This document shows positions 15,133 through 22,230 of a stretch of 32,874 nt of DNA, piece by piece. Each line of letters starts with the position of its first letter. Position 1 is the first letter of the stretch. The stretch is from positions 1 to 32,874 of the IMG/VR virus record IMGVR_UViG_3300044825_002439; one strand, 5' to 3'. The notes under the pieces are model-generated. The model was not told where the DNA came from. It searched no databases and saw only the letters and a list, made by a program, of their open reading frames with translations. This stretch comes from a virus. The translations under genes were made by a program, and so were the position numbers.

Positions 15133-15397
15133 CAGGGGGCTCCTTGGGGGTCGTCGGTTGCAGGTTGCGCAGGCGCACCGGCCTCAGATTGGCAACGGCG
15201 GCTTCCTCCGCCGCGATCTGCTCCGGTGTCGCGGGCAGCCAGAACGCGGGCAGCACCATCGAACCGGCGATGCCGTACACGCAGCAGCCGCGCTTGCATG
15301 TCTTGACCACCTGCGGGGCGTCGCCGAACCGATACTTGGCCTGCACCCATGCGTCGCGCGGCGGCGGTTCCTCGCGCCAAATCGTCCATGCCGTCAT
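15122..15397 (-). CDS. Small unknown early protein with cysteine cluster
   Basis: Product of 91 residues (MTAWTIWREEPPPRDAWVQAKYRFGD...). Three close cysteines (KTCKRGCCVYG) are followed by a hydrophobic stretch (IAGSMVLPAFWLPAT). The start ATG overlaps the preceding stop (ATGA). No family recognised. Confidence 0.7.
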   Translation of the reverse strand: MTAWTIWREEPPPRDAWVQAKYRFGDAPQVVKTCKRGCCVYGIAGSMVLPAFWLPATPEQIAAEEAAVANLRPVRLRNLQPTTPKEPPDAR

Positions 15398-15627
15398 GGC
15401 TCAGGGCTCTCCTTGGGGGTGGCGCGCGACTCGTACCGGATGCGTGTCCAGATGTCAGCCAGTTGGGCCTCAATGCTGGTGGGTGCTCGCGTGCAGCTCG
15501 GCAGCAGGTGCCAGACCGTGCAATCGCCTAGGTACTGCTCGCGTTGCGTGCGGAACAGCCAATCGCGCCGGTCGACGGTAATGATCATGTCGCCGTCGCT
15601 CGCGTTCTCGTGCGAAACGTATCTCAT
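15394..15627 (-). CDS. Small unknown early protein
   Basis: Product of 77 residues starting MRYVSHENASDGDMIITVDR. I place the start at 15627, where a purine-rich ribosome site (GAGGAGAGAGGG) precedes ATG. A longer in-frame opening upstream runs through the neighbouring gene and has poor composition. This start and its ribosome site lie in a 43-bp sequence that is repeated exactly before the YspA-like gene. No known domain. Confidence 0.7.
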   Translation of the reverse strand: MRYVSHENASDGDMIITVDRRDWLFRTQREQYLGDCTVWHLLPSCTRAPTSIEAQLADIWTRIRYESRATPKESPEP

Positions 15628-15665
15628 CCCTCTCTCCTCTCGCGTCCGCGCGTCATGGCGCGGGG
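15623..15665 (-). repeat. 43-bp perfect direct repeat, copy 1 (gene end / RBS / gene start)
   Basis: Identical to 17012-17054. Here it spans the last codons and stop of the gene at 15653-15922 (CCC GCG CCA TGA), the ribosome site and the ATG of the next gene. Confidence 0.95.
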
Positions 15666-15922
15666 CTCGGAAATGCCGCTTCGTATTCGCGGAGGGCGGC
15701 AATCGCGCTGTCGATGGCGTTCTCCGGCCCAAGATGCGACCAGCCGCGATACTCGCCGGAGTCGTCCACGCCATAGATGCCATGCAGACCCCACCCGGGT
15801 CCGATGGAGCCGTCCGGCTGGCGCACGCGGTCATGCTTGCGCAGTACGCCGCGATCAATGAGCATCGCCAGTAGGAAGCGGTAACGCTCGCTCTCCGTGC
15901 AAACAGGTGGCAGGCCGCTCAT
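15653..15922 (-). CDS. Unknown early protein (ERYRFL family-like)
   Basis: Product of 89 residues starting MSGLPPVCTESERYRFLLAM at the ATG that overlaps the methyltransferase stop. The ESERYRFL start and the NAIDSAIAALREYEAA end resemble a loose family of small phage proteins with a D/E-xRYRxL opening and a DxAI helix, seen again in the gene at 23839-24150. Function unknown. Confidence 0.7.
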   Translation of the reverse strand: MSGLPPVCTESERYRFLLAMLIDRGVLRKHDRVRQPDGSIGPGWGLHGIYGVDDSGEYRGWSHLGPENAIDSAIAALREYEAAFPSPAP

Positions 15923-16488
15923 GGGGCGGCGCTCACGGTCACGTCTGACTCGACCTCGTTGCCCCACGCGTGCCAACGCGCGCGACGACGACGCGCGAAC
16001 ATTTCGAGATACGGGCCGGGGCTTACGTGCTCGACGACGGAATAGAACTCGTCCGGCTTGGCGGAGTGTCGCGGCTTGCCGCGCTCGTCGTAGGGTCGCT
16101 TCCAGTTAAACCATGTCCCGCCGATCTTGTTCGTGTGCGGGAGCTTCCCGCGCCGGCAGAACAAGCAGAACTCCGTGTTGATGCCGTAGGCGCCGCCCAG
16201 TCCACCGCCCATGAGCGCCTTGGCCCACACAAGCGTGGTGCTGTACTCGAAGCCCCACGCGCGCGCCACGTCGAAGGCATCGCGCAGATACCCGTTCGTC
16301 GTCCAAAGGTAGAGGTGCGCTGCGGGCGCGGCCGGCACCTGCAGCGCGGCGATCTCGGCAACTGTCATCGTTGGATACGGCAGCGGTCGGGATGCGCCGG
16401 TCGCATCGCCAAAGCCTTCGCGTCCGACCAACGGCCCTGCCGTCGTTTGCCAGGGCGGGTCTGCGACGATGGTTGCGTAGTCGCTCAA
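15919..16488 (-). CDS. MT-A70-family adenine methyltransferase
   Basis: Product of 189 residues using a TTG start that overlaps the preceding TGA. The catalytic motif DPPW is at residues 10-13, close to the N-terminus as usual for phage MT-A70 enzymes. The SAM-binding and C-terminal blocks AHLYLWTTNGYLRDAFDVARAWGF, KPDEFYSVVEHVSPGPYLEMFARR and WHAWGNEV are complete. The likely reaction is N6-methylation of adenine in phage DNA, protecting it from host restriction or marking it for regulation. No cognate restriction enzyme is nearby, so it is an orphan enzyme. RNA as substrate cannot be excluded from sequence alone. Confidence 0.92.
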   Translation of the reverse strand: MSDYATIVADPPWQTTAGPLVGREGFGDATGASRPLPYPTMTVAEIAALQVPAAPAAHLYLWTTNGYLRDAFDVARAWGFEYSTTLVWAKALMGGGLGGAYGINTEFCLFCRRGKLPHTNKIGGTWFNWKRPYDERGKPRHSAKPDEFYSVVEHVSPGPYLEMFARRRRARWHAWGNEVESDVTVSAAP

Positions 16489-16604
16489 CTGACACCCCGC
16501 ATGGCGCGTGACGCTGCGCGGTCCTCGAACCAGTGGCGCGAGAAACCCGGACGGAATGGTCCGCGCCCCTCGTCATCCTGCACGCGATAGACAGATACGC
16601 TCAC
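16485..16604 (-). CDS. 39-residue protein, probable shortened YRVxDxxGRGPFRPGF-type phage protein
   Basis: GTG start overlapping the TGA of a remnant upstream; its stop overlaps the TTG of the methyltransferase gene. Sequence MSVSVYRVQDDEGRGPFRPG, then FSRHWFEDRAASRAMRGVS. The YRVQD-GRGPFRPGFS opening is familiar from longer phage proteins of unknown role, so this copy may be cut short at its C-terminus. Codon coupling on both sides argues it is still translated. Confidence 0.55.
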   Translation of the reverse strand: MSVSVYRVQDDEGRGPFRPGFSRHWFEDRAASRAMRGVS

Positions 16605-16642
16605 GTCGCCCCCATCTCGTCGGCGGTGAGGAAGGCGCTCAT
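16601..16642 (-). pseudogene. N-terminal remnant of a DUF4326 gene (13 codons)
   Basis: ATG to TGA encodes MSAFLTADEMGAT. The first 11 residues and the underlying DNA are identical to the start of the DUF4326 gene at 19604-20002. After the repeat ends the frame closes within two codons. It is either a scar left by replacement of a former second DUF4326 gene or a tiny leader peptide. Confidence 0.6.
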
Positions 16643-16650
16643 GGGGTGGC
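16609..16650 (-). repeat. 42-bp perfect direct repeat, copy 1
   Basis: Identical to 19969-20010, exactly 3360 bp apart. It covers the end of the upstream gene, the start codon and the first 11 codons of the DUF4326-type frame. Confidence 0.95.
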
Positions 16651-17016
16651 GCTCATGAGGTCAATGACCGGGACGCCAGTGACGAGCGCGGCACCAACCA
16701 TGTGCGATGTCCCTTTGCCGCCGGGGAAAGCAATCACCAAGTCCGGCATGCCGTGGCGCAACATTTCCAGGTTCCGGATCGGCCCGGCACGCTTGCCGTG
16801 CTTCTGCCAGTCGGCGTGAAACTCGTCGGTATGTACGCGGCGATCCTTTGCCCACTCCCATGCCAGCATGTCAGCGCCGCGCGCCATGCCCGTGATGATC
16901 GCCTTGATGGCCGAGTTCTTGTCGTGGCTGTCGAGCACGGCGTAGAGCCAATCCTTGTCGCGGTCGCCGGGCTTGTATTCCGGCATCACCAGCAAGCAGG
17001 CGATCCGTAGGCTCAT
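16639..17016 (-). CDS. YspA/DUF2493-type SLOG-fold protein
   Basis: Product of 125 residues. The segment ITGMARGADMLAWEWAKDRR, then the acidic/aromatic HADWQKHGKRAGPIRNLEML and DLVIAFPGGKGT are the diagnostic blocks of the YspA-related SLOG family (DUF2493). Such proteins are predicted to bind nucleotides or nucleotide-derived signals and are common in phages, with no settled function. The usual G-x-R-x-F opening is changed here to LLVMPEYKPGDRDKDW. The start ATG lies in a 43-bp repeat with a strong purine-rich ribosome site. Confidence 0.85.
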   Translation of the reverse strand: MSLRIACLLVMPEYKPGDRDKDWLYAVLDSHDKNSAIKAIITGMARGADMLAWEWAKDRRVHTDEFHADWQKHGKRAGPIRNLEMLRHGMPDLVIAFPGGKGTSHMVGAALVTGVPVIDLMSATP

Positions 17017-17054
17017 CCCTCTCTCCTCTCGCGTCCGCGCGTCATGGCGCGGGG
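17012..17054 (-). repeat. 43-bp perfect direct repeat, copy 2
   Basis: Identical to 15623-15665. Here the gene-end part (CCC GCG CCA TGA) is no longer attached to a gene: it lies after the stop of the gene at 17059-17394, so it is a vestigial gene end. Confidence 0.95.
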
Positions 17055-17058
17055 GTGG

Positions 17059-17394
17059 CTACTTGTCCTCATTCGTCGGCGGCGTGCTGTATCGCTTGGT
17101 GTCATAGGCACGCGCCAGAGAGTCTTGCGTGTCGCTCTCGCGCGCCGTCAGCGGGATGCCGCTGAAAGCGAAGTGCACGGGGCCGCGCACGGCGCAGGCG
17201 ACCTCAATAGCATCGCGACAGGCTTGGCTCAACCCGGCGCCGTCGGAGATCCGCACATGGACCTCGGAGACGCTTACGAAGCCGACCGGCAAGATGGGCG
17301 CCCGGCGCGGCGGCATGGGCGGAGCCTTCGGACAGTCGACGGTTGAGTGGTACGGCTGGGCGCCGCAGTGCGGGCAATAGACGGGCTGGACCAC
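17059..17394 (-). CDS. Small zinc-ribbon-like early protein
   Basis: Product of 111 residues, GTG start preceded by a GGAGGAGGAG ribosome site. The N-terminus contains a likely zinc knuckle (YCPHCGAQPYHSTVDCP). The rest is beta-rich (ILPVGFVSVSEVHVRISDGAG, VHFAFSGIPLTA). No family recognised. Confidence 0.7.
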   Translation of the reverse strand: MVQPVYCPHCGAQPYHSTVDCPKAPPMPPRRAPILPVGFVSVSEVHVRISDGAGLSQACRDAIEVACAVRGPVHFAFSGIPLTARESDTQDSLARAYDTKRYSTPPTNEDK

Positions 17395-17409
17395 TACTAC
17401 TCCTCCTCC

Positions 17410-17736
17410 TCATTGATGGGTGAGCGGACCGGCCTTGATACCGGCTTGGGGCGCGTGATTGCCATCGGCGCTCACGGCCGGGACTTGCCCGGAGCCATCC
17501 CCGACACGTGAGGCGGGTTGGCTTTGCCCCGCCGATGCCGCACGTCCTTCCGTGCTGCCGCTCGTTGAAAGTTTCACCAGCGCCGCGCGCGTCTGCGGCC
17601 ATCTAGGCGATTCGAAATAGTGTCGCGCGTCGATGCTCACGTTGCCTCGCCGGTGAACGCGGACGTACTTCGACAGGCGAACGGTGCCGTCCAGCCAGTC
17701 CGCTACTCGGTCGAGCATCTCGGCGACCGTCAGCAT
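17410..17736 (-). CDS. Unknown early protein with disordered C-terminus
   Basis: Product of 108 residues. The first 50 residues (MLTVAEMLDRVADWLDGTVR, LSKYVRVHRRGNVSIDARHYF) are folded-looking, the remainder is rich in Ser, Gly, Ala and Gln (TSGSTEGRAASAGQSQPASR) and probably unstructured. It is the first gene after the integrase and a 123-nt gap. No Shine-Dalgarno is evident; a 16-bp palindrome abuts the ATG instead. Confidence 0.6.
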   Translation of the reverse strand: MLTVAEMLDRVADWLDGTVRLSKYVRVHRRGNVSIDARHYFESPRWPQTRAALVKLSTSGSTEGRAASAGQSQPASRVGDGSGQVPAVSADGNHAPQAGIKAGPLTHQ

Positions 17737-17737
17737 C

Positions 17738-17753
17738 GGATTAGTACCAATCC
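17738..17753. promoter_or_regulatory. 16-bp near-palindrome abutting a start codon
   Basis: GGATT-AGTACC-AATCC, with GTAC at its centre and one mismatched pair. It ends 1 nt before the ATG of the gene at 17410-17736. It could be an operator, part of an attachment site, or an RNA hairpin in place of a ribosome site. Confidence 0.45.
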
Positions 17754-17779
17754 GTGGCCCAATGAGCCCACCGGAGCCA

Positions 17780-17807
17780 CCCCAAGCCGACCGCGGTCAC
17801 TCTGGGG
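17780..17807. other. 28-bp dyad next to the integrase gene, candidate attP core
   Basis: Arms CCCCA ... TGGGG flank a perfect 10-bp centre GACCGCGGTC, all sharing one symmetry axis (17793.5); 10 of 14 half-site positions are symmetric. It lies 53 bp past the integrase stop in a 123-bp gap without genes. Large serine integrases bind imperfectly symmetric attP sites of about 50 bp, often next to int. The symmetric central GC is unusual, since most attP cores are asymmetric. An operator is the alternative. Confidence 0.45.
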
Positions 17808-17859
17808 GATGCGCGTAGCCTTAGAGCAGAGCGGGTTCAATCGCCTGCCCTCTCATGGC

Positions 17860-19476
17860 CTAGGCAACCAGTAGCCGGGTCAGGTTGCGAGTCCCCGCAA
17901 CCATTCCCAGAGATTCGCCACCGACGGCCAGCAGCATCCGTTCCGACGAGTCCTCGAATTCCGCGAACATCGCCCCATCCTCCCGGGCGACGCGGACTTC
18001 CCCAAGTGCCGCGCGCAACGAGTCTCGCGCCCGGGCGACCGAATCCTGCCGCAGCGCTGCCGCCAGATCGGCCGCCAGTTCGCGCGCGCGGGCCTTGATG
18101 ACCGCGTGGTGCACCGTCACCCCTCCCGATGCCTTGCGGGCGCGTCTGGCCTGTCCGAGTGCCGATTCCGACGCCCGCAGGCGTTCAGCCAGGGCGGGCG
18201 AGATGCCGACGGCTGCGATCGCATCCGTGAGCCGCGCGACCTCCGCCTCGAGCTCGCGCACGCCGACCTCCGTTGCCACGCCGCGGGCCTGTTCCTTTGC
18301 GATCGCAGCCGCCATCTCCACGGCCCGGCGCTCGATCGTGGCAAGCGTGGCCGGAGCCAGAAGCACGCTCTCGAGGTGGCCGAGCAGCGTGCGTTCCATG
18401 GCGTCCCGCCGTACGTAGACGCCCGGGCACACGGCCGCGCCGCGGTCCTTCCTGGCCGCGCATCCGTACATCGTGGTGTTCACCGCGATCATGGCGCCGC
18501 CGCAGAGCCCGCAGCGCAGGATCCCGCCAAGCAGACTGCTTGGAGCGTTGCCCCGGCCCTTGGTGCCACCGAGTCGTCGCGGTGACGCCATGCGGGCGCG
18601 CACCGCCTGCCAAGCCGAATTCTCGAGAATGCGCAGGGTCGGCCGATCGACGATTCGCCAATCCTCCCGCGGGCGCTCGAAGCGCTGCCGCTGGCCGGTG
18701 TCAGGGTCCTTGACCCAGTGCGAGCGGTTCCATACGTAGCGACCGACGTACAGCTCGTTGTTCAGGATGCCGGAGCCCTTCGCGGGGGAGCCGTAGAGCG
18801 CCGACACCGACCATGTGCGGCCGCGCGGTCCGGCCACCCGGCGAGCGTTCAGGTCGTGGGCGATCGCCTGGCAGGACTCCCCGGCGCCATAGCGCGCGAA
18901 CACTTCCCGCACGATCGCAGCCTGTTCGGGGACGACCTCGAGCGCGTGGCCGATCGGCTCGCCGCGGTGGTCGTAGCCGACGACGGCCGACCGATACCCG
19001 AACGACAGCCCGCCCGCGTGGTACCCGCGCGCCACCTGGCCATCGAGCCCGCGGTGCGTGAGGTGCGCCATGTCGTCGCGGTACTTCTCATTCATCGCGC
19101 CGTGCACCATGCGCAGCAGCTTCCGGCTTCCGCCCGCGTTGCTGTCGTACCCATCTGCGCAGCCGATGATGCGCACGCCGCGATGCTCGAGGCGGCGAAT
19201 CACCATCTCGCCATCTACCCCATCTCGAGACAGCCGGGAAAGCGACTCCACGAACAGCACCTCGAATCGGCCTGCCAGCAGCGCCTTGCCGCCGTCGCGG
19301 TCGGAGACGCGCACGCCGCCCGATACGGCGCTGTCCGAGAACACCTCGCCAATCTCGAGTTGCATGCGGGTCGCCTGCGCACGGCACACGCGCACCTGAT
19401 CCTCGATCGAGGTGTCGGACTGCTTGTCCGTGCTGTAGCGCGCGTATGCCGCGGCGAGGGGCTTGCGATTGGTCAC
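17860..19476 (-). CDS. Large serine recombinase (phage integrase)
   Basis: Product of 538 residues. Catalytic Ser15 lies in YARYSTDKQSD; the resolvase core continues through FVESLSRLSRDGVDGEMVIRRLE (arginines at about 81 and 84). The recombinase domain spans about 155-300 (GYHAGGLSFGYR to GILNNELYVGRYVWNRSHW). A zinc ribbon follows (Cys322, Cys325, Cys339, Cys350), then a coiled coil (about 380-445) with a Val/Ala-rich helical end. It joins attP to attB for lysogeny, and excises with a directionality factor not identified here. The start ATG overlaps the stop of the 44-residue gene upstream, so it belongs to the leftward early operon. Confidence 0.95.
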   Translation of the reverse strand: MTNRKPLAAAYARYSTDKQSDTSIEDQVRVCRAQATRMQLEIGEVFSDSAVSGGVRVSDRDGGKALLAGRFEVLFVESLSRLSRDGVDGEMVIRRLEHRGVRIIGCADGYDSNAGGSRKLLRMVHGAMNEKYRDDMAHLTHRGLDGQVARGYHAGGLSFGYRSAVVGYDHRGEPIGHALEVVPEQAAIVREVFARYGAGESCQAIAHDLNARRVAGPRGRTWSVSALYGSPAKGSGILNNELYVGRYVWNRSHWVKDPDTGQRQRFERPREDWRIVDRPTLRILENSAWQAVRARMASPRRLGGTKGRGNAPSSLLGGILRCGLCGGAMIAVNTTMYGCAARKDRGAAVCPGVYVRRDAMERTLLGHLESVLLAPATLATIERRAVEMAAAIAKEQARGVATEVGVRELEAEVARLTDAIAAVGISPALAERLRASESALGQARRARKASGGVTVHHAVIKARARELAADLAAALRQDSVARARDSLRAALGEVRVAREDGAMFAEFEDSSERMLLAVGGESLGMVAGTRNLTRLLVA

Positions 19477-19607
19477 GGCTCAACTTCCTCCGGCTCGGGG
19501 GTCGGCAAGTGTTCGGGAGCCGGAGGGCGGGCGTCAAGCGAACGAGCGTCCAGCGCGGCCCGGGCAGCAAGCGCGGCGATCTGCTCCATGAGGGGGCTGA
19601 GGTTCAC
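19473..19607 (-). CDS. 44-residue protein directly upstream of the integrase
   Basis: GTG start overlapping the DUF4326 stop (GTGA); its stop overlaps the integrase ATG (ATGA). Sequence begins MNLSPLMEQIAALAARAALD, a short amphipathic helix, then a proline/glutamate tail (PPAPEHLPTPEPEEVEP). Tight coupling to the integrase makes a recombination accessory role possible, for example a directionality factor, but no HTH is visible. Confidence 0.6.
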   Translation of the reverse strand: MNLSPLMEQIAALAARAALDARSLDARPPAPEHLPTPEPEEVEP

Positions 19608-20002
19608 GAGTTCGCGATCTCCAGCAGCACGTCGGCGTGGCACGGCTCGCCCGGCTTGCACCAGCAGGCGAGGTTCTTGCCGCGAAGGTCGGCCTTGATC
19701 CATGCCCGCCGTTCGATGCCGCCCACGCGCGATTGCAGGCGCATGGTGTCGCGGTAGACGCGCTCGGCCAAGGCGTTCGGCATGTGCGCCACCCACGCGG
19801 GCGACCAGCCTGTGCCGAGAATCGCGTTGCGGTAGAGCCCGACCGCCTGCTCGCGCCCAAAGGTGGCGACGTCAAACGGATTCCCGAATCGAGTGGGCCG
19901 CGCCACGCTCACGGTATTGGCGGGCAACCGCCAACCCTTCGCGCGCGAAAGCTGCACCCGGATCGGCACCCCCATCTCGTCGGCGGTGAGGAAGGCGCTC
20001 AT
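19604..20002 (-). CDS. DUF4326 family protein
   Basis: Product of 132 residues from ATG 20002. The defining blocks are PANTVSVARPTRFGNPF and LRGKNLACWCKPGEPCHADVLL, the latter with a CWC-x4-CHAD cysteine/histidine cluster. The family is common in phages and mobile elements; its biochemical role is not established. The first 11 codons lie in a 42-bp repeat found again at 16609-16650. The stop overlaps the next GTG. Confidence 0.88.
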   Translation of the reverse strand: MSAFLTADEMGVPIRVQLSRAKGWRLPANTVSVARPTRFGNPFDVATFGREQAVGLYRNAILGTGWSPAWVAHMPNALAERVYRDTMRLQSRVGGIERRAWIKADLRGKNLACWCKPGEPCHADVLLEIANS

Positions 20003-20010
20003 GGGGTGGC
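19969..20010 (-). repeat. 42-bp perfect direct repeat, copy 2
   Basis: Identical to 16609-16650; contains the start of the intact DUF4326 gene. Confidence 0.95.
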
Positions 20011-20273
20011 TACTCCGATCCGCTCTGAGCTTTGCCGCGAACCAGGCGCGGCACGCCGGGAGCCGGCGGCGACTCGATGACCTCCGGCACGAAGCCGGTC
20101 CCCCGGTCAGACCCACGCGCGCGCATGAAATCCACTTCGACCTTCGCCGTGTTGACGATGGTCTGCGCGATGTCGCTGACGGCCTTCGCCTTCTCAACGT
20201 CCATCTTCCCGGCCTTCAGGTCGTCGAGCGCGTCAAACAAGTGCTCACGCAGCGTTTCTATGTTTCGTGCCAT
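20010..20273 (-). CDS. Small helical phage protein (MARNIETLREHLFDAL type)
   Basis: Product of 87 residues. MARNIETLREHLFDALDDLK followed by VEKAKAVSDIAQTIVNTAKVEVDFMR is a pattern met often in phage early regions, of unknown function. The last 35 residues are a Pro/Gly/Ser-rich tail. AGAGG lies 7 nt upstream of the ATG. The gene overlaps the end of the HNH gene upstream by 29 nt. Confidence 0.75.
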   Translation of the reverse strand: MARNIETLREHLFDALDDLKAGKMDVEKAKAVSDIAQTIVNTAKVEVDFMRARGSDRGTGFVPEVIESPPAPGVPRLVRGKAQSGSE

Positions 20274-21021
20274 CGCGGTTCCTCTTGTTGATCTGCCGAT
20301 TGAGAGCGCCTACGAGCTGCGCGGCGAGCGCGACTTCCTTGGGGTAGTTGTGGATCGTGTTGGCCCGCATGAGGTCGGCGCGGGTCGCTAGGTAAAGGTT
20401 GTCGATCTGGCAGTCGTGCGGGTCACCGTTGCGAAACCGGACGGCCATGCCCTTGGGAATCGGGCCGCGCTCGCGCTCCCACGTCCAACGGGACAGCGGT
20501 TCCCAGCCGCGCAGGCCATCGCGCACCTTGATGTCGAGCACGCCGTCACTGCTGACGCGAAGCGCGCCGATCGCCTGCCTGTTGGGCGGGATCGTCCCGC
20601 GCGTGAAGCGCGTCTCGTGGCTGCGCCCGCCAGAGTCCCATGCCTTGCCCTTGTTCCACGGCACCAGCCCTTTGGCGAACCGCGTACCCATGCCTTTGAC
20701 GCCATCCAGGCGGTGGGCGTCGGGGCTTGCGAGGTAGGCGGCGGTCTTGCGAAGGCCGCGCAGGCTCGCCATTGCGTAGACCGATTTCAAGGCGCGCCCA
20801 AGATCCTTGGCGATCGCGTCCGTGCGCTCGTGTGGGTAACGGGCGTCGAGTGCAGCATATTCGGCCGGCGACCAAAATTTACGCTTCATCGAAGTCTTAG
20901 GTGGCGTTACCACCACGACGAGGCCACCGTGGTGCGTGGAGTTCAACGGATGTCTCGCTTGAGTCTTGGAGACTCCGGCCGTGTGGACTGAGGTTTTCCG
21001 CTGTTCGGTAGATAGGGTCAT
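20245..21021 (-). CDS. HNH-type DNA-binding/endonuclease protein
   Basis: Product of 258 residues from ATG 21021 (GGAG 5-6 nt upstream). A start at ATG 20889 (MKRKFWSPAEY) is possible but lacks a ribosome site. Residues about 45-100 (SPAEYAALDARYPHERTDAI, GRALKSVYAMASLRGL) form an HTH-like segment. The HNH part runs from WEPLSRWTWERERGPIPKGM to CQIDNLYLATRADLMRANTI. The usual catalytic His-His before the GD is VRFRNGD here, as in a phage subgroup of HNH proteins, so nuclease activity is uncertain. It ends LVGALNRQINKRNR. Could be a homing-type enzyme. Confidence 0.82.
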   Translation of the reverse strand: MTLSTEQRKTSVHTAGVSKTQARHPLNSTHHGGLVVVVTPPKTSMKRKFWSPAEYAALDARYPHERTDAIAKDLGRALKSVYAMASLRGLRKTAAYLASPDAHRLDGVKGMGTRFAKGLVPWNKGKAWDSGGRSHETRFTRGTIPPNRQAIGALRVSSDGVLDIKVRDGLRGWEPLSRWTWERERGPIPKGMAVRFRNGDPHDCQIDNLYLATRADLMRANTIHNYPKEVALAAQLVGALNRQINKRNRDGTKHRNAA

Positions 21022-21034
21022 GGTTTCTCCGTGT

Positions 21035-21610
21035 TCAGGCGGCGGCGAGCAGGGCGCCATACTGGTCGGCAAGCGCTTCGGCGATGCCCGAATAGGTCCG
21101 ACTGCGTTCGCGGGCACGCTCCGGACTTGGCGCCATCCGGTGGACACGCGCCTCGCGCCCCTCAACCACGAGCGTTGGCCGCAGCTTGGGTAGCCCCTTG
21201 AGCCACAGGCACGTCGCCTTGGTCTCGGGATGGCCGAACTGCCACGGCTGGATTACCTGGTCCGGCTTGCGGAACAGGCTGCTGATGACCGATACCGGAT
21301 GCTCGAAACAGACCTTGGGGATGTGGTCACAGGCCCGCCACGCGCGCAGCCACAGGGCATTGGAGGCGTAGTAGCGGCCGTCCATCTTCTTGGCCTCGAA
21401 GTGCCGTGCGCCGCTTACCGAGCTGTCCGTGCAGGGGATATGCACGATGGCGAGATCCCACGGGTAGTCGAGCACATCGAACAGGTCGCCTTGGTAGTGC
21501 GGACCGGGCCTCTCGGAGGGCTGGAGGTCGCAGGACAGGGCTTCGTGCCCGCGCGCCAAGAAGGCGTCACGGACGGTGCCGCTGAGCTCGCAGCCAATCA
21601 GCACCCTCAC
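21035..21610 (-). CDS. C5-cytosine methyltransferase-like phage protein
   Basis: Product of 191 residues. The N-terminus MRVLIGCELSGTVRDAFLAR is the SAM-binding start, and HIPCTDSS contains the Pro-Cys of C5 methyltransferases. FEHPVSVISSLFRKPDQVIQ and WQFGHPETKATCLWLKGLP are conserved in this phage family, and it is much shorter than a full C5 enzyme because the target recognition domain is absent. It probably modifies cytosine or has become a DNA mimic/regulator. It is encoded one gene from an HNH protein but no restriction subunit is present. Confidence 0.8.
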   Translation of the reverse strand: MRVLIGCELSGTVRDAFLARGHEALSCDLQPSERPGPHYQGDLFDVLDYPWDLAIVHIPCTDSSVSGARHFEAKKMDGRYYASNALWLRAWRACDHIPKVCFEHPVSVISSLFRKPDQVIQPWQFGHPETKATCLWLKGLPKLRPTLVVEGREARVHRMAPSPERARERSRTYSGIAEALADQYGALLAAA

Positions 21611-22113
21611 CGCTCCCCCTCAGCCGATTGAGCCGCGTCGATGGCGGCGTCTACTGGCGCGTCTTTGAGCGCCATCCACGAGGCATGCGCGGCAGGCCAT
21701 TGCTCGGCCATCCGCCGGTCGATTTCGGCCTCCGTCATGAACGGGAAGCCCATGCGGTAGAACTCGTGGCGGACCTTCCCGTACAGCAGCAGCGCATCTT
21801 TTCTAAGCGCCGCGATGGTGTCAGCGGAGTAGAGGGGCGACTCAAGCAGCGCGGCGGCTTCTTCGCATGCCTGACGCGAGACGAGAACCATGACGCCATC
21901 CTCGTCGGCTTGTTCGTAGGCACGCAACGCCGCCACAAGCTCCGGAGGCCCCCTCTCCGCGTCCGCGCTCACGAGCGGTCTCCGCGCAGACCTCGCGGTG
22001 CTGGCGCGCCACACTTCCCAATCAAGGTCTGCCAGCACGCGCCACTTCTTGCTGTTGGGATCGGCCTCGTGCTTCTTGACCCACCACGCCTCGAAACTCT
22101 GGCGCTCGCTCAT
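21607..22113 (-). CDS. Unknown early protein, FEAWW family
   Basis: Product of 168 residues. The N-terminal MSERQSFEAWWVKKHEADPN and ADLDWEVWRAS pattern is frequent in small phage proteins and is shared with the gene at 23028-23615 (EFETWWDERGF, YAWIAWHDAR). The remaining two thirds are helical (PELVAALRAYEQADEDGVMV, IAALRKDALLLYGKVRHEFY). No function can be stated. The ATG overlaps the stop of a 35-codon gene and the stop overlaps the next start. Confidence 0.75.
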   Translation of the reverse strand: MSERQSFEAWWVKKHEADPNSKKWRVLADLDWEVWRASTARSARRPLVSADAERGPPELVAALRAYEQADEDGVMVLVSRQACEEAAALLESPLYSADTIAALRKDALLLYGKVRHEFYRMGFPFMTEAEIDRRMAEQWPAAHASWMALKDAPVDAAIDAAQSAEGER

Positions 22114-22217
22114 TTCGCTCCCTTGATCGCAACAGCGACCTCGCGCACTGCTCGCTCAACGCCATGAAGCGCGAGCGAGACGACGACTGCCAGAAAGAAG
22201 ATCATCAGGCTCCGCAT
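22110..22217 (-). CDS. 35-residue membrane peptide
   Basis: ATG 22217 to a TGA overlapping the next ATG. Sequence MRSLMIFFLAVVVSLALHGV followed by an amphipathic basic end (ERAVREVAVAIKGAK). One hydrophobic helix, N-in charge pattern unclear. It sits in the chain of overlapping early genes, so it is likely translated. No family. Confidence 0.6.
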   Translation of the reverse strand: MRSLMIFFLAVVVSLALHGVERAVREVAVAIKGAK

Positions 22218-22230
22218 GCCACCCCCGCGC

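Noticed and set aside
18718-19698. A 326-codon plus-strand open frame opposite the integrase
   Set aside because: No motif, no ribosome site; the minus strand encodes a complete serine recombinase.
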